Assembly (NCBI RefSeq): GCF_000264055.1
Contig: NZ_AJXL01000001.1
Span: 1-64,000 of the forward strand
Direction of reading: 5' to 3'
Source of the DNA: Flavobacterium sp. ACAM 123
GTDB taxonomy: Bacteria; Bacteroidota; Bacteroidia; Flavobacteriales; Flavobacteriaceae
DNA: 64,000 bases
Below are positions 18,277-26,294 of this stretch, piece by piece. The notes below the pieces were generated by a model, which did no database searches, was not told where the DNA came from, and saw only the letters and a program-made list of their open reading frames with translations. Made by a program: the position numbers and the translations under genes. Positions within the stretch are counted from its first letter, which is position 1; each line of letters opens with the position of its first letter.

Positions 18277-18912
18277 TCAAGCAATAAGGTAAGTGACTTG
18301 CAGTATTTGGATTACTTCATCGTCTTTTACCTGCTGAAAGTCTTCGTGAAATCTGCCTACGCTACTAAAATGTTTTGAGGCTATTAAATAGACAAATTCA
18401 TCGGTACGTTTTTCAAAGACAGGTGTTTTATCGTAGGGTGAGACCGGAACCGCAACAATAATTTTAGTGAGATGCTGTTTTCGCAACATTTCGATACTTG
18501 CTAATAAGGTGCTTCCTGTCGCTATTCCGTCATCTACGAGGATGACATTTTTATCCTTAAGGACTATAAGCTTTCTATTACCTCTATAAAGTTTGTATTT
18601 TCCTCTCAGTGTGTTTTGGAGTCGGACAATTTCTTTTCCTATGTAGTCCTGAGGTACATTAGGATGGTCATCTAAAAGGGTAGCATCAAGTGAAACGGCC
18701 CCAATGGCAGATTCTTTATTGGAGGGATGTCCAATTATTTTGGAAAGAACAATATCGAAAGGAAGTTCTAGGTTTTTGGCAATTGTATAGCCATCGGGCA
18801 CACCTCCTTTTGGTACTACCAAAACAACTGAATTGCTGTTTTTATACTTTTTCAATTTTTCTGAATGCAAAATTGCACCTTCCTTTTGGTTTTCTAAAAT
18901 TTCGCTATACAT
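18277..18912 (-). CDS. phosphoribosyltransferase (type I)
   Basis: A PRPP-dependent transferase. The 13-residue PRPP motif is VILVDDGIATGST. The N-terminal region LVVPKGGVPDGYTIAKNL is typical of the PRTases paired with dienelactone-type hydrolases. I chose ATG 18912 (MYSEILENQKEGAIL) because family members start close to this position. An upstream in-frame ATG at 18948 would add twelve residues. It is the first gene of the minus-strand run toward the hydrolase and the deiodinase-like enzyme. Its base substrate is unknown. Confidence 0.83.
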   Translation of the reverse strand: MYSEILENQKEGAILHSEKLKKYKNSNSVVLVVPKGGVPDGYTIAKNLELPFDIVLSKIIGHPSNKESAIGAVSLDATLLDDHPNVPQDYIGKEIVRLQNTLRGKYKLYRGNRKLIVLKDKNVILVDDGIATGSTLLASIEMLRKQHLTKIIVAVPVSPYDKTPVFEKRTDEFVYLIASKHFSSVGRFHEDFQQVKDDEVIQILQVTYLIA

Positions 18913-18948
18913 GACATAGTTTTTAATTAAAAGATTAGCCTTATACAT

Positions 18949-19410
18949 AAAGTTACTGATTTTTGATTGGTTATAAAAAAAAGAACAGATGTTTATGTGG
19001 GTTTCGGACTTTTTTAATGACTAATTATAACGATCTCATGGACAAGCAATTAGCTTCAGTAAGGAATGGAGAACATTAAACTGCTAAACAGGACTATTGG
19101 CTCTTTCGGTATTGAAGAAGTTTTGACCGTATCAAAAATAAAATGAGAGAGCATTGGAGTTTAGGGGGGTGCTGATTTAATGTAGGGGTTCACGACTCTT
19201 TTACAAGTGTTTATTATATGTTAAGTAGCTATAAATAAAATCGATACTAAAGTAGTTTTGTAAAGTAGCTTCCTTTTTTTTAATACTTTTTTAGTGTAGT
19301 GTTAATACCAGTGTAATGATGTATCCGATTCGTTTTTAGCATGTATTTAAACGAGCTGAATTAGGGATTACTATAGCTATTTATAGCAGTAGTTTTTTGA
19401 GGAACATTTT
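18949..19410. other. intergenic between divergent genes
   Basis: No gene is supported. It holds the leader and promoter space of the minus-strand PRTase operon and the upstream region of the potassium channel. A 20-codon frame at 19018 (MTNYNDLMDKQ) is too short to call. Confidence 0.4.
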
Positions 19411-19441
19411 TTTGGATGCTAATTAATTTTATCTAATTTTG
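19411..19441 (+). promoter_or_regulatory. consensus promoter of the KirBac gene
   Basis: TTTG at 19411-19414, 19 bp, then TAATTTTG at 19434-19441. This is a full match to the Bacteroidota housekeeping promoter. Transcription should start near 19448, only about 15 nt before the ATG. Confidence 0.75.
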
Positions 19442-19462
19442 GTTTTATATAAGACATAAAAA

Positions 19463-20428
19463 ATGGCATTGTTAGAAAGAATAAACCTTCGGGCAAAAGC
19501 AGATAAAAATACAGGTTTTGGTACAAATGCTAATAGCTACGGCGGTCGTTTTGTCAATAAAAACGGGAGTGCTAACGTGGAGAAGCGAGGGATGCCTCTT
19601 TTACAGCGCATAAGCTGGTACCATACGATGATTGATATGAGTGTATGGCGGTTTATGCTGATTATTCTCGCTTTCTATACGGGTATAAATTTTATATTTG
19701 CTACTGTTTATTATGGAATTGGGGTCGAACATTTAGACGGAATTACAAGTACGGATAGTGAATGGGTAAAATTCGGTCAGGCTTATTTTTTTAGTGCACA
19801 AACTTTCACCACTGTCGGTTACGGGCATATTAGTCCCACTGGTTTTTTAACCAGTGCACTTTCTTCTGCTGAGGCGCTGATTGGTTTGTTGAGTTTTGCT
19901 ATTGCGACGGGATTATTTTTTGGAAGATTCAGCAGGCCCACTGCTTTTCTAAAATTTTCACACAATGCGGTGATTGCACCTTACGGAGATGTTTCAGGAC
20001 TAATGATACGGTTAGCGCCTTTTAAAAACACCAACTTTACCGATGCAGAGGCTAAAATAACGCTAGGGATGAGTATAGAGGAGGAGGGAAAAATGGTTAA
20101 CAAATTCTATTCGTTGGATTTAGAATTAGAAAAGATAAATGCACTGCCCTTAAGTTGGACTTTGGTGCACCCCATTACTGAGGAAAGTCCCTTGTACGAA
20201 TTCACGAAAGATGATTATGCCAATACGCAAGGTGAAATTCTCGTTTTTGTAAAAACATTTGATGATATGTTTAGTAATACGGTGGCAATTCGTACTTCTT
20301 ATACTTTTGAGGAAGTAATTTACGGGGCTAAATTTGAACCGATGTATACCAGAAGTATTGATAATGCGAAAACAATTTTGTATTTGGATAAGCTTAATTC
20401 ATTTAAGGATGCCCCTATAAATGGATAG
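19463..20428 (+). CDS. inward-rectifier potassium channel (KirBac)
   Basis: A 321-residue membrane channel. The order is a cytoplasmic N-terminus with slide helix (MIDMSVWRF, about 56-64), outer helix (about 64-84), pore helix and selectivity filter TVGYG (117-121), inner helix (about 130-152) and a C-terminal immunoglobulin-like cytoplasmic domain (about 160-300). The filter and topology match KirBac channels that pass K+ and are gated by the cytoplasmic domain. It is transcribed from a consensus promoter. The B12-type MerR gene begins 68 bp downstream but has its own -7 element. Confidence 0.92.
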   Translation: MALLERINLRAKADKNTGFGTNANSYGGRFVNKNGSANVEKRGMPLLQRISWYHTMIDMSVWRFMLIILAFYTGINFIFATVYYGIGVEHLDGITSTDSEWVKFGQAYFFSAQTFTTVGYGHISPTGFLTSALSSAEALIGLLSFAIATGLFFGRFSRPTAFLKFSHNAVIAPYGDVSGLMIRLAPFKNTNFTDAEAKITLGMSIEEEGKMVNKFYSLDLELEKINALPLSWTLVHPITEESPLYEFTKDDYANTQGEILVFVKTFDDMFSNTVAIRTSYTFEEVIYGAKFEPMYTRSIDNAKTILYLDKLNSFKDAPING

Positions 20429-20467
20429 TTTTTAACGTATTTTCAGATTTATAACAAATAAATTGAC

Positions 20468-20485
20468 TACATTTGTTTAATAAAT
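20468..20485 (+). promoter_or_regulatory. -7 element and candidate operator before the CarH-like gene
   Basis: TACATTTG (20468-20475) fits the -7 element. It overlaps ATTTGTTTAATAAAT (20471-20485), which shares 12 of 15 bases with ATTTGTTAGACAAAT at the start of crtI. Autoregulation by the MerR protein is a plausible inference. Confidence 0.45.
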
Positions 20486-20496
20486 CTGAATAAATA

Positions 20497-21393
20497 ATGA
20501 ACAATATAAAAAATGTTTTTAGCATAAAGGACCTAGAAAACCTTTCCGGCATAAAAGCACACACCATACGTATTTGGGAGAAAAGGTATAATGTGCTACA
20601 GCCCATGCGCACAGATACTAATATCAGATTGTATGACTTAGCGAGTTTGCAAAAACTATTGAACATTACGTTGTTACACGACTATGGATACAAAATATCC
20701 AAAATTTCTTCTTATCCAGAAGATCAAATTCCTATTATGGTAAGGGAAATCGTATCTTCAAAGAGTGCGAAAAACCATGCCATCACTGCCTTCAAAATGG
20801 CGATGATGAACTTTGATCAAGAGCTGTTCTTGAATACTTACAATTGGCTGACAGAAGAAAAAACATTCAAGGAAATTTTTCATCAGGTATTTATTCCATT
20901 GCTGGCAGAATTGGGTTTGTTATGGCAGACGGATACCATTACTCCTGCTCACGAGCATTTCATTACTTATTTAATCAAACAAAAAGTACTCCTAAATACC
21001 GAAAAACTTCAGTTGGTTAAACCGGTCAAATTAGAGAAGGTTTTTGTACTTTCACTGCCGATGAATGAAATACATGAGTTGGGTCTAATGTATTTGAATT
21101 ACGAGATTTTGTCGAGAGGCTATAAGACAATCTATCTAGGAGAGAGTATGCCTATTGACAACTTAAAGGATATGAAAAAACATTTCGACTCCATTGTTTT
21201 TGTTTCTTATCTAACGGTTCAACCGGATAAAGATGCAGTTAACAGCTACATAGGGCAAATGGCTGATCAATTATTAGGTGGTAACACTGAGTTGTGGTAC
21301 ACGGGCTGGTTAAGTCAGTTTATAGATAAAGAAAATCTCTCTGACAAAGAAGTAGTATTCAATTCTATTGCGGAATTAGTAGAAAAAATATAG
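20497..21393 (+). CDS. MerR regulator with B12-binding domain, CarH/LitR type
   Basis: The N-terminal winged helix (residues 8-75) reads FSIKDLENLSGIKAHTIRIW, a MerR head. It is followed by a helical bundle and a Rossmann cobalamin-binding domain. Key CarH residues are visible: W143 with E153-H154 (the W-x9-EH motif that caps the adenosyl group) and E191-x-H193-x-x-G196, where the histidine is the lower cobalt ligand. CarH-type proteins repress carotenoid genes in the dark as B12-bound tetramers and release DNA in light. Its position, 35 bp upstream of crtI, fits this role. The length of 298 residues is normal. Some flavobacterial relatives are annotated only as MerR regulators. Confidence 0.88.
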   Translation: MNNIKNVFSIKDLENLSGIKAHTIRIWEKRYNVLQPMRTDTNIRLYDLASLQKLLNITLLHDYGYKISKISSYPEDQIPIMVREIVSSKSAKNHAITAFKMAMMNFDQELFLNTYNWLTEEKTFKEIFHQVFIPLLAELGLLWQTDTITPAHEHFITYLIKQKVLLNTEKLQLVKPVKLEKVFVLSLPMNEIHELGLMYLNYEILSRGYKTIYLGESMPIDNLKDMKKHFDSIVFVSYLTVQPDKDAVNSYIGQMADQLLGGNTELWYTGWLSQFIDKENLSDKEVVFNSIAELVEKI

Positions 21394-21412
21394 TTTTTGT
21401 TTAATCATGTCG

Positions 21413-21430
21413 TATATTTGTTAGACAAAT
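21413..21430 (+). promoter_or_regulatory. -7 element overlapping palindrome at crtI start
   Basis: TATATTTG (21413-21420) is followed by the symmetrical ATTTGT-tag-ACAAAT (21416-21430), which runs into the crtI ATG at 21429. If this -7 element is used, the crtI message would be nearly leaderless. The -33 element is poor at normal spacing (TTTG only 13 bp upstream). Confidence 0.4.
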
Positions 21431-22901
21431 GGAAAAGAAAAAGAAAGTTACAATTATAGGTTCCGGATTTTCAGCATTATCCGCTTCCTGCTACTTGGCA
21501 AAAAGTGGCCACGAAGTCGAGGTTTTTGAAAAAAATGCTACAATTGGCGGAAGAGCAAGGCAATTGAAAAAAGATGGTTTTACGTTTGACATGGGACCAA
21601 GTTGGTACTGGATGCCAGATGTTTTTGATCGCTTTTTTGCTGATTTTGGGAAAAAGACAACCGACTATTATGAGCTTATAAAATTGTCTCCTGCCTATCG
21701 GGTTTATTTTGGTGTAAATGAATTTATTACAATAGCAGATAACCTTGCGGAAATCGAAGCTACTTTTGAATCGATCGAAAAAGGAAGCGGCGCTATCTTA
21801 AATAAATTTATAAGGGAGGCGAAAAGCAATTATGACATTGCCATAAAAGACTTAGTATACCGTCCGGGTGTTTCGCCTTTAGAACTTGTAACGATAGAAA
21901 CAACCAAGAAGATAGGACAATTTTTCAGCAATATCAGTCGCGATGTACACAAGAAGTTTAAGAACGAACGACTGATTCAAATTCTTGAATTTCCAGTTTT
22001 ATTTCTTGGTGCAAAACCGTCAGATACGCCGTCTTTTTATAGTTTTATGAATTACGCTGATTTCGGAATGGGAACTTGGCATCCAAAAACTGGAATGTTT
22101 GATGTAGTTCGAGCTATGGAAAGTCTGGCAACAGAACTGGGAGTAACGTTTCATACTAATTCGAATATTGAGAAAATCATTGTAGAAAATAAAATAGCAA
22201 CGGCAATTGTCGTTAATGGAGTAACGATTACTTCAGATTTAGTCTTAAGCGGTGCTGATTATCACCATACTGAAACACTATTAGACAAAGAGTATCGAGC
22301 CTATTCAGAAAAATATTGGGAAAGTCGTGTTTTTGCTCCTTCATCGTTATTGTTCTACGTTGGTTTTGATAAAAAAATTGAAAACATATCGCATCACGCC
22401 CTGTTTTTTGACGTTGATTTTTATCAGCATGCAAAAGATATTTATGATGAGCCCCAATGGCCGAAGGAGCCCTTGTTTTATGCTAACTTTCCTTCTCTAA
22501 CAGATAAAACCGCAGCTCCTGAAGGAATGGAGTCTGGTTTTTTTCTGGTCCCTTTAGCACCTGGAATTAATGATACGGAAGAGTTGAGAGAGCAGTATTT
22601 CGATAAGATAATAGATCGTTTCGAACTTTTGACTCAACAGAATATAAAAAAAAGCATTATCTTTAAAAAATCGTTTTGTAAAAACGATTTTGTCACAGAA
22701 TATAATTCTTATAAGGGCAATGCTTATGGAATGGCCAACACCTTATTGCAAACAGCTTTTTTAAGACCAAAACTTAAAAGCAAAAAGGTAGGTAATCTCT
22801 ATTTCGCAGGCCAACTGACTGTTCCGGGACCTGGTGTGCCACCGGCTTTAATTTCGGGAAAATTAGTGTCAGATTTAATTAATAAACAATTTTTAGATTA
22901 G
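21429..22901 (+). CDS. crtI: phytoene desaturase
   Basis: A 490-residue FAD-dependent desaturase turning phytoene to lycopene. The N-terminal dinucleotide-binding motif is IGSGFSALSASCYLAKSGH (residues 10-28), followed by VFEKNATIGGRAR and the CrtI-family FDMGPSWYWMPDVFDRFF. The C-terminal FAD motif YFAGQLTVPGPGVPPALISG closes the protein. It acts at the membrane face. crtB starts 5 bp after its stop, so they are cotranscribed. The number of desaturation steps cannot be read from sequence. Confidence 0.95.
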   Translation: MEKKKKVTIIGSGFSALSASCYLAKSGHEVEVFEKNATIGGRARQLKKDGFTFDMGPSWYWMPDVFDRFFADFGKKTTDYYELIKLSPAYRVYFGVNEFITIADNLAEIEATFESIEKGSGAILNKFIREAKSNYDIAIKDLVYRPGVSPLELVTIETTKKIGQFFSNISRDVHKKFKNERLIQILEFPVLFLGAKPSDTPSFYSFMNYADFGMGTWHPKTGMFDVVRAMESLATELGVTFHTNSNIEKIIVENKIATAIVVNGVTITSDLVLSGADYHHTETLLDKEYRAYSEKYWESRVFAPSSLLFYVGFDKKIENISHHALFFDVDFYQHAKDIYDEPQWPKEPLFYANFPSLTDKTAAPEGMESGFFLVPLAPGINDTEELREQYFDKIIDRFELLTQQNIKKSIIFKKSFCKNDFVTEYNSYKGNAYGMANTLLQTAFLRPKLKSKKVGNLYFAGQLTVPGPGVPPALISGKLVSDLINKQFLD

Positions 22902-22906
22902 TAAAT

Positions 22907-23746
22907 ATGAAGCAATTATTTGACGATGTATCATTCAAGTGCAGTAAATTAGTCACAAAAAACTACAGTACTTCATTTTCATTGGCGGTATATATGCTTT
23001 CGCCAAGTATTAGAGATGCTATTTATAGTATCTATGGTTTTGTGCGGTTTGCTGATGAGATTGTTGACTCTTTTCATGGATTCGATAAAGAAGAGCTGAT
23101 AAATGATTTCGAAAAAGAATATTATAAATCTTTCGAAGCAGGGATAAGTTTGAATCCAATACTGAATTCATTTCAGTGCACGGTGAAAGAGTACAATATT
23201 ACAGATGATCTTATTCAGGCCTTCCTAAAAAGCATGAAGTTGGATTTAGTCAAATCAGATTATAGTAGTACTGAAGAGTATAATGAATATATCTATGGTT
23301 CAGCTGATGTAGTCGGTTTAATGTGTCTTAAAGTTTTTGTGGCAGGTAAAACACATAAGTATGAGCAACTGAAAGGTGAGGCGATGCGATTGGGTTCTGC
23401 TTTTCAAAAAGTAAATTTTCTTAGAGACCTAAAAGAGGACAATTTAGTACTGAACAGGAATTATTTCCCCGGAGTTGATCTGAATTCCTTTGACGAGGAG
23501 GCGAAGAATTCAATTATAAAAGAAATTGAAGAGGATTTTAGAGTTGCCTACGAAGGAATTGTAAAATTGCCTATTGAAGCAAAATTTGGAGTTTATACTG
23601 CTTATGTTTATTATAAAAAATTATTAAATAAACTAGAGGACACGCCTTACCATCAAATTGGAACTGAAAGGATACGGGTTTCTAATTATACGAAAGCGGC
23701 ACTATTGGCACGCTCTTTTGTTTCTTACAAGATGAAACTAGTGTAA
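22907..23746 (+). CDS. crtB: phytoene synthase
   Basis: A 279-residue squalene/phytoene synthase condensing two geranylgeranyl diphosphates. The two aspartate-rich Mg-diphosphate motifs are DEIVD (residues 50-54) and the RDLKED-type motif about residue 170 (NFLRDLKED). YGFVRFADEIVDSF and the active site around VGLMCLKVF are typical. It follows crtI after 5 bp. A decayed crtZ lies directly downstream, so the operon once continued. Confidence 0.95.
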   Translation: MKQLFDDVSFKCSKLVTKNYSTSFSLAVYMLSPSIRDAIYSIYGFVRFADEIVDSFHGFDKEELINDFEKEYYKSFEAGISLNPILNSFQCTVKEYNITDDLIQAFLKSMKLDLVKSDYSSTEEYNEYIYGSADVVGLMCLKVFVAGKTHKYEQLKGEAMRLGSAFQKVNFLRDLKEDNLVLNRNYFPGVDLNSFDEEAKNSIIKEIEEDFRVAYEGIVKLPIEAKFGVYTAYVYYKKLLNKLEDTPYHQIGTERIRVSNYTKAALLARSFVSYKMKLV

Positions 23747-23802
23747 AGTAGAACAAGTGTTCGTAGCAGCTGACACGGATTAAATATAAATAGCAATTAT
23801 CT

Positions 23803-24217
23803 GTTTTTTTAATTTTATTTGACGTTTTTCTATTTATAGAATGTGTTACTTGGTTAGCTAACAAGTATTTAATTCATGCTTTGATGTGGTATTTTCATGG
23901 AGACCATCATCAGCCTAAATATGGGAGTATCTTCAAACGAATTGATATATTTTTCGCAATTTTTGCTTTTTCGAGTGTTTTCTTTTCCTAAGTTGTAGCA
24001 GAGGTTGGTTTTAACTACCTGTTCTTTATAGAATTTGGAATTACTGTGTATGGCTTTTTTTACTTCATGATCTTTTAGTCACCAATGACCTAAATGGCTT
24101 AAGTCTATAAAAAACAGATACCGGATATGTGTGCGCACAGCCTACAAAGTAGAAGACAAAAAGATGGTTAAAGAGGGTACTGCGTTTTTTAGGATGCGAT
24201 ACGTTCCTTTCAAGTAG
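23803..24217 (+). pseudogene. crtZ: decayed beta-carotene hydroxylase
   Basis: The plus strand reads DVFLFIECVTWLANKYLIH (from 23821), then ALMWYFHGDHHQPKYG, which is the histidine cluster of the CrtZ/fatty-acid-hydroxylase family. An in-frame TAA (23989-23991) interrupts it. The same frame resumes as VGFNYLFFIEFGITVYG and meets TAG at 24076. A shifted frame then gives RTAYKVEDKKMVKEGTAFF and RMRYVPFK, equivalent to the family C-terminus but without its HKxHH histidines. At least two stops, one frameshift and loss of metal ligands show a dead gene. No open frame was called here. Confidence 0.82.
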
Positions 24218-24368
24218 TACAACAAGAAGAAATACTTTTGTGTACCATTTATTAAATAATAAAACGTAAATGTTTTTTAATACAATTAAGTTTGATGCTG
24301 ACGCTTTTATCATTCAACCATAAAGAATATTGAGATAATGGCAGATTGTTCAACTCTACTAATTCAAT

Positions 24369-24384
24369 GATAACAAGTGTTATC
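24369..24384. promoter_or_regulatory. perfect palindrome upstream of SRPBCC-photolyase pair
   Basis: GATAACA-ag-TGTTATC is a perfect inverted repeat (7-2-7), 20 bp before the SRPBCC start codon. No canonical -7 element is clear here, so it may be an operator of an otherwise activator-dependent promoter. Confidence 0.4.
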
Positions 24385-24403
24385 AAATCTAAAATGACAT
24401 CCA

Positions 24404-24865
24404 ATGAAGATATATAAAAAAGAAACTGTTCAGTACGTAAATGCAACAGTAGAAGAATGCTGGAAATTTTTTTCCAGTCCACGTAATTTACAAAAAATCA
24501 CTCCAGAAACGATGGGATTCCAAATAACGGATTTCGATAATAAACCTATGTACGCTGGACAAATAATTCAATACAAAGTGTCCCCACTTTTGGGTATAAC
24601 AATACCTTGGATGACGGAAATCAGCTTTGTTAAAGAAAATAGTTATTTTGTCGACGAACAACGTTTTGGACCCTATGCGTTATGGCATCATAAACATTTT
24701 TTTGAAGCTACTGAAAACGGTACAAAAATGACTGATGTCGTGCATTATGCTTTGCCTTTGGGGTTTTTAGGGAGGATAATGAATACGTTAATGGTTGAAA
24801 GTAAATTAAATGAAATTTTTGCACACAGAGTTCTAAAGGTAGACGAAATTTTTAATTCAAAATAA
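24404..24865 (+). CDS. SRPBCC (START/Bet v1-like) ligand-binding protein
   Basis: A 153-residue protein with the helix-grip fold pattern. It has VQYVNATVEECWKFFSSPRN at the N-terminus, ITPETMGFQIT, then a beta sheet rich in W and F (IPWMTEISF, ALWHHKHFFEAT) and a long C-terminal helix. Proteins of this type bind hydrophobic ligands and commonly sit beside TIGR01777 reductases and photolyases. Its stop overlaps the photolyase ATG by one base (TAATG), indicating translational coupling. The ligand is unknown. Confidence 0.82.
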   Translation: MKIYKKETVQYVNATVEECWKFFSSPRNLQKITPETMGFQITDFDNKPMYAGQIIQYKVSPLLGITIPWMTEISFVKENSYFVDEQRFGPYALWHHKHFFEATENGTKMTDVVHYALPLGFLGRIMNTLMVESKLNEIFAHRVLKVDEIFNSK

Positions 24866-26160
24866 TGATAAAACAGAAAGTATCTATTTTTTGGTTTCGA
24901 CGCGATTTACGGTTGGAAGATAATATCGGCTTATTTCATGCTTTGGAGTCCCAGTATCCTGTCATTCCCTTATTTATTTTTGACGAGGCTATTTTAGCTA
25001 GTTTACCAAGAAATGATGCCAGAGTTGGGTTTATTCATGAATCATTATCTAATATAAATGAACAGCTCAAGAAAATAGGAAGTTCGCTGTTGGTTAGAAA
25101 AGGAGAAACAGCTATTGTATTTGAAACGCTTTCTAAAGAATTTGATGTCAAAGAAGTGTTCTTTAATAAAGATTATGAGCAGTATGCTATTGCGCGAGAT
25201 CATAAGATTTGTGAACTTTTGCAAGTGGAAAATATTATGTCTTTTTCCTTTAAAGATCAAGTTATTTTTGAAGAAAAAGAAATTACAAAAGCGGACGGAT
25301 TACCTTATACTATTTATACTCCATTTAAAAATAAGTGGTTGGAGAAGTACAATACGATGGCGCCTGTAAGAGAGTACAAAGGTGCAGGTACTTCTGGTAA
25401 TTATTATAATTCAACGTTTGTCTTTCCGTCTTTAGGTGAGATTGGGTTTGAGGATAGTAACATTAAGGTGCAGGCCTATGATTTAAAACAGATTCCTGAG
25501 TATGAAGCGATACGTGATTTTCCTGCTATAGATGGGACATCTCATCTGTCACCACATCTCCGTTTTGGCACAATAAGCGTTCGAAAGATGGTCAATTGGG
25601 CCGCTAAAACGAATGCTGTTTTTTTGAGTGAATTGATATGGCGCGAATTTTTTATGCAGATTCTTTTCAATTTTCCCAAGCAAGTAACACATAATTTCAA
25701 ACCGGCTTACGATGGGATTCAGTGGTTGAATAACGAAGCCGATTTCAAGCGTTGGTGCTCTGGTACTACTGGTTATCCGATGGTGGATGCTGGAATGCGC
25801 GAGCTTAATAAAACTGGTTATATGCACAATAGAGTGCGTATGGTTGTAGCGAGTTTTCTATGTAAGCATTTATTGATAAACTGGCAGTGGGGTGAAGCTT
25901 ATTTTGCCGAAAAACTACTGGATTACGAAATGGCTTCGAACGTCGGAAATTGGCAATGGGCAGCGGGAACCGGTTGTGACGCAGCTCCATATTTTAGGGT
26001 TTTTAATCCGATAATTCAATTAAAAAAGTTCGATGAAAAAGGAATTTATATTCGGAAATGGATTCCTGAATTTGAGCTAGGTTATGGCGAGCCTATGGTA
26101 GATCACGCTTTCGCCAGAGACAGGGCTATTGCGGCTTACAAAGAAGGTATCTTGAAGTAA
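24865..26160 (+). CDS. phrB: deoxyribodipyrimidine photolyase (cryptochrome/photolyase family)
   Basis: A 431-residue flavoprotein repairing UV-induced pyrimidine dimers with blue light. The N-terminal antenna domain starts FWFRRDLRLEDNIGLFHAL. The C-terminal FAD domain shows WREFFMQILF, GYPMVDAGMRELNKTGYMHN, RMVVASFL and LDYEMASNVGNWQWAAGTG, as in class I CPD photolyases. DNA contacts such as DAAPYFRVFNP are present. It is coupled to the SRPBCC gene. A folE gene in the facing operon could supply a folate-type antenna. A cryptochrome signalling role cannot be excluded. Confidence 0.93.
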   Translation: MIKQKVSIFWFRRDLRLEDNIGLFHALESQYPVIPLFIFDEAILASLPRNDARVGFIHESLSNINEQLKKIGSSLLVRKGETAIVFETLSKEFDVKEVFFNKDYEQYAIARDHKICELLQVENIMSFSFKDQVIFEEKEITKADGLPYTIYTPFKNKWLEKYNTMAPVREYKGAGTSGNYYNSTFVFPSLGEIGFEDSNIKVQAYDLKQIPEYEAIRDFPAIDGTSHLSPHLRFGTISVRKMVNWAAKTNAVFLSELIWREFFMQILFNFPKQVTHNFKPAYDGIQWLNNEADFKRWCSGTTGYPMVDAGMRELNKTGYMHNRVRMVVASFLCKHLLINWQWGEAYFAEKLLDYEMASNVGNWQWAAGTGCDAAPYFRVFNPIIQLKKFDEKGIYIRKWIPEFELGYGEPMVDHAFARDRAIAAYKEGILK

Positions 26161-26294
26161 TTTTTGTTTATGTTTCTGAAACCTGGGTGATGTTAAAGAA
26201 AACCATTAGGGGGAGCAAAGTTGTATTTCCAGTTTTTTTAAGACAATAGGTTTCTTACTGTTGAGTAACCGTGGTCGATATTTTAATAATATAG

